A DNA stretch of 64,000 nucleotides, taken from the NCBI RefSeq assembly GCF_026723825.1, contig NZ_CP113519.1, positions 3,100,001 through 3,164,000 of the forward strand, given 5' to 3'. The notes below the pieces were generated by a model. That model did no database searches. It saw only the letters and a program-made list of their open reading frames with translations, and was not told where the DNA came from. Position 1 is the stretch's first letter; every line of letters begins with the position of its first letter. Positions 1 through 7,578 of the stretch are shown here, piece after piece. Made by a program: the position numbers and the translations under genes. This DNA is from Pseudomonas sp. GOM7 (GTDB taxonomy: Bacteria > Pseudomonadota > Gammaproteobacteria > Pseudomonadales > Pseudomonadaceae).

Positions 1-689
1 GGAGTGAAATCACTCTCGCGCATCTGCCCACAGCAACGCTGCAGCAACTCGGCATACAGGCCTTCACCGCGGGTCTCGCTGCCCTCCAACAGCGCCTGCA
101 TCGCCGCACTAGGCTGGCCATCGAGCGTCGGCAGTTTGCTCGCCACAGGCTCGAACTTAACCTGCCGTCCTTCGCTGTAATGCACCGCCTGCGCCCCGCT
201 CGGCTTATTCTGCCGACCAGGTGCCAACACCGGCGAGTTGTGCATCTGCCCCTTCTCATCGACCCAGGTGTAGTAACGGCTGTCGGACTGGCTGCGGGCG
301 AAACCACGCCCCTCCAGCTCATCGGCGTCGATGTAGTCGCCGACTCGCTCTCCCGTACCCAACAACTGGTCACGCTCCCCGCCTTCGCGGTTGCGCTCGC
401 CCAGATAGAAGCTGTTGTGCAACTGGCCACCGCTGTCGACCCAGGTGTAGTAGCGCCGCTTGCTCTCGCCCGTGTCCGGTGCACTGCCAGGCCACTTGCC
501 ACTCTCCCCCAGCCGCGCCTGATCGCTGAGTTCGGCACGACGCTGCGCGCTGCGCTGCTGCTCGGCGAAGCGTTCGTCGACGAAGGTGTTGTGCACCCGA
601 CCGTGGTCATCCACCCAGGTCAGGTAACGGCTGGCTGCCAATGACGGCAGGCAGGCCAGCAACAGCCAGGCCAACAGCAGCAGGCGCAT
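1..689 (-). CDS. DUF4124-repeat secreted protein (C-terminus beyond window)
   Basis: Read on the minus strand from an ATG at 689, with the 3' end cut by the window edge. It begins with a signal peptide (MRLLLLAWLLLACLPSLA), followed by three copies of a DUF4124-like motif of the form RYxTWVDxxGxxHN near residues 20, 80 and 130. Such repeats occur in envelope proteins of unknown function. A Cys-Cys pair (RCCGQM) lies near the visible end. It starts four bases after the stop of the FadL-like gene, so it is the distal visible gene of the operon that begins near 4616. By position it resembles FilE of the Acinetobacter fil cluster, which I recall but cannot verify. An exported envelope protein is well supported; its role is unknown. 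Confidence 0.8.
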   Translation of the reverse strand, partial: MRLLLLAWLLLACLPSLAASRYLTWVDDHGRVHNTFVDERFAEQQRSAQRRAELSDQARLGESGKWPGSAPDTGESKRRYYTWVDSGGQLHNSFYLGERNREGGERDQLLGTGERVGDYIDADELEGRGFARSQSDSRYYTWVDEKGQMHNSPVLAPGRQNKPSGAQAVHYSEGRQVKFEPVASKLPTLDGQPSAAMQALLEGSETRGEGLYAELLQRCCGQMRESDFT

Positions 690-693
690 GATG

Positions 694-2283
694 TCAGAAC
701 CTCGTGGTGTAACTGAGGGAGAAGATATAGGCCTTCACCGTCGTCTCGATGTTGAGCCCCGCATAAGGGTTATAGACGAGATTGTCCAGACCTTCGCAGT
801 TGGCGTTGCAGCTACTGCCCGCCGGGATGCTCTGCTTGGAGACGAAGTAGTTGAAACCCGCCTCGATGGTGGTGTCCTTGTCCCAGCGATAAGCGAAACC
901 GAGCCCATAGAGATCGGCGTCGCCCACAGGGGCCAGCACGTCGGCCTTGTTCTTGGGAATCGCCGAGGGGCGGTACTCGTAACCAGCGCGCAAAGCCAGA
1001 CGGTCGTTGACCTCGTACTGCACGCCGACGCCCCAGCTCCAAGTGTCACGATAACCTCGGTCGAGAATGATGGTGCGGTCGGTAGCGTATTCACTGCTGA
1101 AGGTCTTGGCGATGCGCAGGATATCCAGCTCACGATCGAACTCGATTTCAAAATTGTTCCAGTCGCTGTAACCGACCCAGCGCAGGTCGAAGTTGAACTG
1201 CCACTTGTCGAAGGGCCGCACCTTGATGCCGGTGCTGAAGGAATCCGGATAGGTCAGCTTCAACGAAGCGTTACCGCTCTCCTCATTGGCACCATAGGGA
1301 AACAGAGGGCTGAAGATGGCTCCGAACAATGAACCTTGCAAACCGCTCCAGAAGCCTGCCCAGTCCTGAGAGTACTCGATGCGATACTTGCCCTGCAGAT
1401 GCATCCGCGCTTCACTCTGGTAGGTCGCGCCCCAAGCGAACCAGTCGGTGGGCTCCCAGAGAATGCCCAGATTGTAGGTGGGTGACAGGCTCTGCTGCAG
1501 GTCGAGCTGGAGATTGGCCAGGGAGTCGAATGGACCGACCTTACCACCACAGACGTTGATGATCGGCCCCACCAGTTCGCCCAGACCAGGCAGGCACAGC
1601 GTCTCCTTGAGCATGCGGGTCAGGCCAGTGAGCAGGCCAGGGTTGCGGAAATCCTGATTGAGTGCCATGGCCTGGTGCGAGAAGCCAATCGATAGCCCCA
1701 GCGACAGCTCGTCGTTGACCTGATAGGCCAGCGATGGCGAGAAGTAGGTAATGCGCTGCAAGGATACCTGACGGCCCTGGAAGCGCCCCGGATCGCTGTC
1801 GGAGTCTCGCGAATAACCCAACGCCATGGGAGCATAGACGTTGGTGGCGAAAGTGAACTTGGAACCCGGTGGGTTGATCGAAAGCCCTGCCAGCGGCGCC
1901 GCCAGCAGCGGCATCTCGGTCATCCCCCCGAGGCCTGGCAGATACATGGCCGGCGTCGTGGTGCGGGTGCTGGAGTTCTTGTATGGATCGTCGTCGTAAC
2001 CAAGGAAATTATAGCCTTCACGCGGATCGAACTTGGCGCGGATGTCCATGACGCCGCTGATCATCTTCAGCGTGGTCATCCGCCCCTTGAGTTTGCTCAA
2101 GGCAGCCGGGTTGTAATGCACTGCGTCGATGCCAGTCGAGTCGGCCGTTACGGCGTTGCCCATGGCCATGGCTTTGGGGTTGCCGATGGTGAGGTTATTG
2201 GCCAGTTGCGCCTGCGCCGGCAACCACCAGCCAAGCGTCAGACCCGCCAACAGCAGGGGCTGCAGCATTGCACGAGAAGTCAT
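694..2283 (-). CDS. FadL-like outer-membrane protein
   Basis: 529 aa with a signal peptide ending near QAQA. The mature start contains GNAVTADSTGIDAVHYNPAAL, close to the FadL/OmpP1 N-terminal pattern in which a conserved NPA segment forms part of the hatch. The rest alternates in beta-barrel fashion and ends SLSYTTRF with a terminal aromatic, as expected of BAM-assembled barrels. Proteins of this family move hydrophobic compounds across the outer membrane; the substrate here is unknown. The gene starts 18 bases after the preceding transporter-like gene and is followed after four bases by the DUF4124 protein. The family call is good; a transport rather than assembly role is inferred. Confidence 0.8.
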   Translation of the reverse strand: MTSRAMLQPLLLAGLTLGWWLPAQAQLANNLTIGNPKAMAMGNAVTADSTGIDAVHYNPAALSKLKGRMTTLKMISGVMDIRAKFDPREGYNFLGYDDDPYKNSSTRTTTPAMYLPGLGGMTEMPLLAAPLAGLSINPPGSKFTFATNVYAPMALGYSRDSDSDPGRFQGRQVSLQRITYFSPSLAYQVNDELSLGLSIGFSHQAMALNQDFRNPGLLTGLTRMLKETLCLPGLGELVGPIINVCGGKVGPFDSLANLQLDLQQSLSPTYNLGILWEPTDWFAWGATYQSEARMHLQGKYRIEYSQDWAGFWSGLQGSLFGAIFSPLFPYGANEESGNASLKLTYPDSFSTGIKVRPFDKWQFNFDLRWVGYSDWNNFEIEFDRELDILRIAKTFSSEYATDRTIILDRGYRDTWSWGVGVQYEVNDRLALRAGYEYRPSAIPKNKADVLAPVGDADLYGLGFAYRWDKDTTIEAGFNYFVSKQSIPAGSSCNANCEGLDNLVYNPYAGLNIETTVKAYIFSLSYTTRF

Positions 2284-2301
2284 GAGAGTCGTACTCGCTG
2301 C

Positions 2302-3312
2302 TTATTGTGGCTTCAGGCCCTTGATGTCCAGAGGCAGGGAGAACCCCAGCAGGACATCGGGGGAATCTTCAGTCATACCGAAGCCGGCGTTGATGTTGAC
2401 GATACGATCCGGCGAGGTACGCAGGCCAAGAGAGAAGTTCATCACCGCGCTGGTCTGCTCGGTGCCCTCGAACTTGGCGTCGGCGAAGGTGAAAGTCGGT
2501 GCCAGGTTGTGCGACATCTGGAACGAGGTGGCCAGGGACACATCGTAGGACAAGGCATAGGCGAAGCCCATGCTGAGCGCCAGGCTCGCCCCCGGATCTA
2601 CCGAACGCAACAGACGCCCACCGCGCACCTGATCGACGTTGCGCACCGGCATGTTGTAGGTGTAGCCGAGCGAGCCGAACAGCACCACCGGATCAACCAC
2701 GTAGGACAGGTTGGCGCCAAACCCCAGGTTGTAATAGCCGTTTCCGGTAGACAGGCCGCTATCCGTCTTCACGTCGTAAGGGCTGTCCCCAGTGGGCAGG
2801 CCGAGCGTGGCGAACAGGGTGGTGACCGGCTTGCCCCGCTCCGACGACCAGGGCTGCCAACGCAGACTGAGCGACAGGTCACCCAGGCTGTGGGTATCGA
2901 TGTCGCGCTCGGTGTCATATTTGGCGACGAAGGGCACGCGCATGCTGAACGTCAGATTGTCCCAGACGCCATAGTCGAAGGTGAAGGAGTTGGTGAAGGT
3001 GTGCTGCGCTTCGCTCTGGCCGACGACACTGAACACGTTGTTACCAGTACGCACCGTCTGGATCTGCGTGTCGCGCAGCAACGAATAATCGAAACCGTAG
3101 GTCAGGGTGCGCTCACCCTTCTTGAGCAGGGTGTAGCTCTTTTCCGCCGCCTGGAATACTTGCTCCAGCGCCTTGGCGCTGTCGGCGTCATCCTCTTTCT
3201 TGGTCAGCGCCTCACGCGCGTCGTCGACCGTAGCCTGCTCCGCAAACACCTGCTGCGTCTGTGCAGCGAGCAGTAGCACGAATGCCAGCCGCGCATATAC
3301 CGAAAATCCCAT
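2302..3312 (-). CDS. Putative outer-membrane transporter, MetA-pathway-like beta-barrel
   Basis: 336 aa with an N-terminal signal (MGFSVYARLAFVLLLAAQTQQVFA). A short polar, helix-forming stretch (about residues 25-60: VDDAREALTKKEDDADSAKALEQ) is followed by a barrel-like region with motifs such as TYGFDYSLLRDTQIQT, FTFDYGVWDNLTFSMRVPF and GLPTGDSPYDVKT. The look is that of the 'phenol MetA degradation' type of predicted outer-membrane transporter and of FilC in Acinetobacter (recalled). It lies between the C39-like peptidase gene (38-base gap) and the FadL-like gene (18-base gap), so co-transcription is likely. Two different barrels in one operon with a small exported protein suggest export or surface display, but that is inference. 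Confidence 0.7.
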   Translation of the reverse strand: MGFSVYARLAFVLLLAAQTQQVFAEQATVDDAREALTKKEDDADSAKALEQVFQAAEKSYTLLKKGERTLTYGFDYSLLRDTQIQTVRTGNNVFSVVGQSEAQHTFTNSFTFDYGVWDNLTFSMRVPFVAKYDTERDIDTHSLGDLSLSLRWQPWSSERGKPVTTLFATLGLPTGDSPYDVKTDSGLSTGNGYYNLGFGANLSYVVDPVVLFGSLGYTYNMPVRNVDQVRGGRLLRSVDPGASLALSMGFAYALSYDVSLATSFQMSHNLAPTFTFADAKFEGTEQTSAVMNFSLGLRTSPDRIVNINAGFGMTEDSPDVLLGFSLPLDIKGLKPQ

Positions 3313-3350
3313 GACGCTGCTCCCAGATCGTTATTGTTATGCCGGGTAAA

Positions 3351-4109
3351 TCACTTGCGGCGGATGTACTGAATATCCCCTCCCGAGCCCAACTGGTCGG
3401 CTTGGTTGGTGGAGAACTTGGCCATTTGTGGAAACTCGCGAAAGGCCAGCAGGCTGATGGTGCGATCATCGATGATACGTAGATCGCGCTCACTCAGAGC
3501 CAGTGCATTGGGCGGCTCGTTACCGCTGGGAAAGATCACGAACAAGACGTTCTGATCCCAGATTTCCTCGAAGCGCACCCGGGTGAAACTGATGTTGCCC
3601 AAAGCCGGGTCGGCCACGAAAACATGATCGTTATAGACGTCACGCACCACGACGAAATGCTTGAAGCCCGCATAATGGATCGGCACGATGGCCGGATTTT
3701 CCAAGGATTCCAGATCACTGAAGGAAGCACGAAAGCCACCGCTCTTGTAACCCAGCGCCGTCACGAAACGCTTCATGTCGAGCAAGGAAAAGCCGCGGCG
3801 TTCGACGATCTTTTCCGCTTCGCCGAAACGCAGCAAACCTTCCATCACCTGGCGTTCCTGCAGGTTGCGCCCCAGGAAGTAGTCGAGCAGCGTGGTCAAG
3901 GCAGCGGAACCACAGCTATAGTCGTAGGCTTGGCGGGTAACGTTACGAAACTGCAGCTGGCTCATCGGTTCCAGTACCACCGATTCACGCTGCACGGGAT
4001 TCAGGGCGGCCTGGCCGATATTGACGGTGCCGGCGGGTGGCGGCTTGGTGTCGACAGCCTCGGTAAAACCGAACAGGCCGATCAGGCTGCCCACGAGGAT
4101 TTCGATCAT
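3351..4109 (-). CDS. C39-like papain-fold peptidase, stand-alone
   Basis: 252 aa. The motif YDYSCGSAALTTLL places the likely nucleophile at Cys66. The His is in GFKHFVVVRD (His151) and the Asp in VADPALGN (Asp167), which is the C39 Cys-His-Asp order. The N-terminus is a hydrophobic segment (MIEILVGSLIGLFGF), so the enzyme is probably periplasmic or membrane-anchored. There is no ABC exporter domain, unlike bacteriocin-type C39 proteins. A C-terminal extension of about 70 residues follows the core. The gene lies 84 bases after the small protein gene whose N-terminus carries a double-glycine-like motif, making that product the obvious candidate substrate. The fold is well supported; protease activity and substrate are inferred. 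Confidence 0.8.
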   Translation of the reverse strand: MIEILVGSLIGLFGFTEAVDTKPPPAGTVNIGQAALNPVQRESVVLEPMSQLQFRNVTRQAYDYSCGSAALTTLLDYFLGRNLQERQVMEGLLRFGEAEKIVERRGFSLLDMKRFVTALGYKSGGFRASFSDLESLENPAIVPIHYAGFKHFVVVRDVYNDHVFVADPALGNISFTRVRFEEIWDQNVLFVIFPSGNEPPNALALSERDLRIIDDRTISLLAFREFPQMAKFSTNQADQLGSGGDIQYIRRK

Positions 4110-4193
4110 CTTGCTATCCGACGACTAGCAAACAGAAGTGGCGACCCGAGCCACACCTTGCACTCAGGTCGCCGCATACCATTCAAGCAGAGA

Positions 4194-4616
4194 TCAATGA
4201 CCCCAGACCTTGACGGTAGAACCAGCCATGTTGAGGTTGTTGATGGCGAGGCCACCGATGGTGCTATCGCCCACCTTCACAGCACCAACGCTGACCTGAC
4301 CATTGATGGTCGGCAGGCCGATCTGCAGCTTGTTGTCAGCCACGTCGATGGTCAACGGCGCGTTGTCGTCGATGTTGAAGCCCGACAGGGTGACGGTATT
4401 CAGGCTCAGGGTGTTGCTGCCGTCGGTCACGTTGTCTGCGGTGTCGGTGTAGACGACGGAGCCGATGGTGGCATTGAAGTTACCGGAGATGCTGATGCCT
4501 GCCTGACCGGTGACGTCTGCCAGGGCAGAATCATCCAGCGCTTTCAGGTCAGCATGAGCGGCGAAGGGGAGCGCCACGACGGCAACGGCAAGAGCGATTT
4601 TCTTCAGGGTCATCAT
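4194..4616 (-). CDS. Small secreted FilA-like (DUF6160-like) protein
   Basis: 140 aa from ATG 4616. A GTG at 4631 is also in frame, but a GGAG site nine bases upstream favours the ATG. Signal peptide MMTLKKIALAVAVVALPFAAHA, then LKALDDSALADVTGQAGISI, then about 95 Gly/Asn/Thr/Val-rich residues typical of repetitive beta structure. From Leu27 the hydrophobics fall at -12, -7 and -4 relative to Gly37-Gln38, the spacing of a double-glycine leader. It is the first gene of the five-gene operon, as in the Acinetobacter fil cluster (FilA, recalled). No enzymatic motif is visible; a surface or fibre-forming role is only suggested by composition. Confidence 0.8.
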   Translation of the reverse strand: MMTLKKIALAVAVVALPFAAHADLKALDDSALADVTGQAGISISGNFNATIGSVVYTDTADNVTDGSNTLSLNTVTLSGFNIDDNAPLTIDVADNKLQIGLPTINGQVSVGAVKVGDSTIGGLAINNLNMAGSTVKVWGH

Positions 4617-4662
4617 TGTTGTTATCTCCACAGTTCAAATGGGGGTTCCCCGGGCTCTGCCG

Positions 4663-4768
4663 GTGACGTCCTGTCACGAGCAGCCTGACCGGCAGATGCC
4701 GGTCTCCAGACCTGCCACGACTTCCCTAGGTGTGCCAGGCTTGGACTCTCGAAGCACATTGCGCTTCG
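4663..4768. promoter_or_regulatory. Three dyad symmetries upstream of the small-protein operon
   Basis: The 238-base gap between the regulator stop and the operon start holds three inverted repeats: GTGAC-N5-GTCAC at 4663-4677, GACCGGCAGATGCCGGTC at 4687-4704 (8-2-8), and CGAAGC-N7-GCTTCG at 4750-4768. The last may be part of the upstream gene's termination. The first two lie 47-70 bases upstream of the start codon and could be operators. No convincing -35/-10 or sigma-54 site was found. Confidence 0.4.
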
Positions 4769-4854
4769 CGATGGCTACAAGCTACTAATCTGCCGGCGCC
4801 CTGCCAGCCCATCCAACGAATGGCGCGAAGGCTTTGCCGCGCGCCTTACAGAAC

Positions 4855-7578
4855 TCAGGCCTCACTGAGCAACCCCAGACTTTTGCCCTTGAGTACGGCC
4901 TGGGTTCGGCTGCGCACCCCGAGCTTGGCGAACAGATTGTGCAGGTGCCACTTGATGGTGGCTTCCGACAGGTGCACGGCCTGGGCGATATCACGATTCG
5001 ACAATCCAGCCGCCACGAGCCGCAGGATCTCTCGTTCGCGCGGGCTAATATCTTGATTTTCCTCGAAATCATGAGGATCTACAGCCAGGCGGCGACATTG
5101 CTCACGCATCAGTTCAGGCACCTGCGGCCAGGCGGCGGCACGTTTGGGTAGCGCCTCGCTCCAGGCGTCCCACAGGGGCAGCAGCCACAGGGCTTCGTCC
5201 TGGAACAAGCGACGGTAACCGCACTGCCAGGCTTCTTCCAGAGTGTTGCCGAACAGCTCGAAAGCCTTGTCGCTGTTACCTTTTCGCCAGTACGCAACAG
5301 AAAGTAACAGCGCCAGACGCAAGCGCCGATCACGCTGATGGTCGGCATCCTGCTTGGCAAGACAGTTCTCCAGGCTCACCAGGGCCTTTTCCACACGCCG
5401 CTCGAACAGGGCCAGGCGGGCTTCGGCCAACGCCCAGGCGGTATGCGCATCGCCATAACGCTCGATGGGCAAGGGCGCGATATGCCGCTCCATCTGCAAT
5501 AGAATGCGTTGCGCCTCGTTAGGTCGCCGCAACCACAGCAGAAACTGCACCTTGCAGCCCATGACGATGGCAAACACCCGCTCGTAACCGATTCCCTGCA
5601 AGCCACCGAGCCATTCATCGAGTTGCGCCAGGCCCTGCTCGGGCTCCCCTGCAAAGAAACGCGCCCGAGCCATCACCAACTGACCACGGCTGATCAGCTC
5701 GACCGGCGTCGCCACATCGCGCCAGGTCGTGGCCAGGGGCAGTTCGGCGAGGATGGCGGCATGCCGATCCTGCTCGTACAGCAGGTCGGCATAAGCCAGT
5801 GCGAGCGGCCCACCGACCCGGCTGCGGCGCCCGAACACCTGATCGACCCGTGCTCTGGCACGTTCGGCCAGGGCACATCCGCGCTCGAGCTCGCCATGCT
5901 CCTTGCAGATCAGCGCCTCGATCAGGCTGGACATCACGTGCAGATATTCGCTTTCACACTGGCGCAGGTTGTCACGCACCACGGCGATGGCCTTGGCCGC
6001 CTCGCCGAACTCGCCCAGCAAGGCAAGTGCCGCCGCCTGCACGCACGCCAGGCTGGCACGAAAGACCGGCTGATTCTGCGGAACCAGCGCCAGCCAGTGA
6101 CCAGCGACCTTGAGGCAAGCCTCAAGCTTGTCCTGATAGAGCAGCACCAGCGCCTTGAGCACCTGGGCAGCGGCGAGCAGTTCGAGCAGGCCGAAGTGCA
6201 TGCCCTGGCCACGGCCCTGGGTCAGGCGCACGCTGACCTCCTCGATCAGGGCCTCGGATTCGGCGAATTTCTGCTCGAAAGCCAACTGCCAGGCATAGAA
6301 GATCTGGAACACCGGCTGCTCGCTGATCACCAGCGGTGGAATGTCCTTGAGAATGGCGAGGATGCCGTACACCCGGTTGCTGGCGATCAGTTTCGCGCCC
6401 TGGCGCTCCAGCAGCTCGGCGGCAAATGCGTAATCGCGCGCGCGCAAGGCATACTTGATGGATTTGTCGGCCAGGTCGTGGCTTTCGCACCAGCGTGCCG
6501 CTGCGTGCAGCAGATGCGCCGGGTCGCCCCGCTTGACCAGGCGCCCCTGGAGAAAATCGCTGAACAAGTGATGGTAGCGGAACCACTCGCCCTGCTCGTC
6601 CAGCGGAATGACGAACAACTGCTCGCTCTGCAGACGCTGCAGCATTTCCTCGCCATCCTGACGGCCGGTCAGGGCATTGCACAGCTCGGCGTTGAACTCA
6701 TCGAGCATGGAGGTCTGGTCGAGAAACAACTGCAGGCCTTCCGGCAGTCTGGCCACCACGTCTTCGGCCAAGTAGTCGGCAATATCCCGCTCGGCACCGG
6801 ACAGGCCGGCGAGGAAAGCACTGCGATCAAGTTGCCGGGGCAAAGCCAGCGCCGCCAGGTGCAATGCAGTGATCCAGCCCTCGGTGCGATCATGTAACTG
6901 ATCCAGCTCCTCTTCGCCAAGCTCCAGTCGCTTGACCTCGCGAAAATAGGCGGCTGTCTCCGTGCGATTCAAGCGCAGATCATCGGCCAGCAGCCAGAAG
7001 GTGCCGCTCTCGAGCATGGGTTTGCCGTCGAGAAAGCCAGGCTGGTAGCGGGTACTGACCACTATGTGCACATGCTCGGGCAGGCGCTCGAGCAGATATC
7101 GCGCCCGTTCCGCCAAAGCGGGATAACGCAGCCGGTGGAAGTCATCGAGCATCACGTAGAGGTCATGGTCGATGGCCTTGAGATCTTCGGCAAAGGCATC
7201 GAGCACGGCCAGCAGGTTCCAGTTCAGGTCGCCTTGCAGCAGGCGTGATGCACTGTTGCCGACATTCGGGCAGACGGCTTCGATGGAAGCGATCAGGTAC
7301 TGCAGCAAACGCGGCGGCTCACTGTCCACCTCATCGCACGAGAGCCAGGAAACATGCGCCCGTTCGGCCTGTAAGCGCTGGCGAAACTGGCTCAACACGG
7401 TGCTCTTGCCAAAACCGGCCGGGGCACTGAGCACCAGCAGACGCTGATTACGCGCGGCCATCAGGCGCTCGAGCAACGCCTCACGCTCGAGCAGTGGAGC
7501 CCCTTCGGCGTGCGGAGGGTGCAGCTTGGTTCGCAACAGGGCGAAGGTTTGCAGGCTCGATGAAAGTTGTTCGGTCAT
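4855..7578 (-). CDS. MalT-type LuxR-family transcriptional activator (second of pair)
   Basis: 907 aa. Walker A is APAGFGKST at residues 52-60, a Walker B-like segment is LYVMLDDFHRL near 140-150, a long helical TPR-like middle follows, and a LuxR/GerE helix-turn-helix occupies the last ~65 residues (SPREREILRLVAAGLSNRDIA ... TIKWHLHNLFAKL). This is the architecture of MalT/AlkS, ATP-dependent activators that bind an inducer through the helical domain. The start overlaps the end of the upstream regulator by ATGA (7575-7578), implying coupled translation. It lies directly upstream of the small-protein/C39 operon on the same strand and is its most likely regulator. The inducer cannot be read from sequence. 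Confidence 0.88.
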   Translation of the reverse strand: MTEQLSSSLQTFALLRTKLHPPHAEGAPLLEREALLERLMAARNQRLLVLSAPAGFGKSTVLSQFRQRLQAERAHVSWLSCDEVDSEPPRLLQYLIASIEAVCPNVGNSASRLLQGDLNWNLLAVLDAFAEDLKAIDHDLYVMLDDFHRLRYPALAERARYLLERLPEHVHIVVSTRYQPGFLDGKPMLESGTFWLLADDLRLNRTETAAYFREVKRLELGEEELDQLHDRTEGWITALHLAALALPRQLDRSAFLAGLSGAERDIADYLAEDVVARLPEGLQLFLDQTSMLDEFNAELCNALTGRQDGEEMLQRLQSEQLFVIPLDEQGEWFRYHHLFSDFLQGRLVKRGDPAHLLHAAARWCESHDLADKSIKYALRARDYAFAAELLERQGAKLIASNRVYGILAILKDIPPLVISEQPVFQIFYAWQLAFEQKFAESEALIEEVSVRLTQGRGQGMHFGLLELLAAAQVLKALVLLYQDKLEACLKVAGHWLALVPQNQPVFRASLACVQAAALALLGEFGEAAKAIAVVRDNLRQCESEYLHVMSSLIEALICKEHGELERGCALAERARARVDQVFGRRSRVGGPLALAYADLLYEQDRHAAILAELPLATTWRDVATPVELISRGQLVMARARFFAGEPEQGLAQLDEWLGGLQGIGYERVFAIVMGCKVQFLLWLRRPNEAQRILLQMERHIAPLPIERYGDAHTAWALAEARLALFERRVEKALVSLENCLAKQDADHQRDRRLRLALLLSVAYWRKGNSDKAFELFGNTLEEAWQCGYRRLFQDEALWLLPLWDAWSEALPKRAAAWPQVPELMREQCRRLAVDPHDFEENQDISPREREILRLVAAGLSNRDIAQAVHLSEATIKWHLHNLFAKLGVRSRTQAVLKGKSLGLLSEA

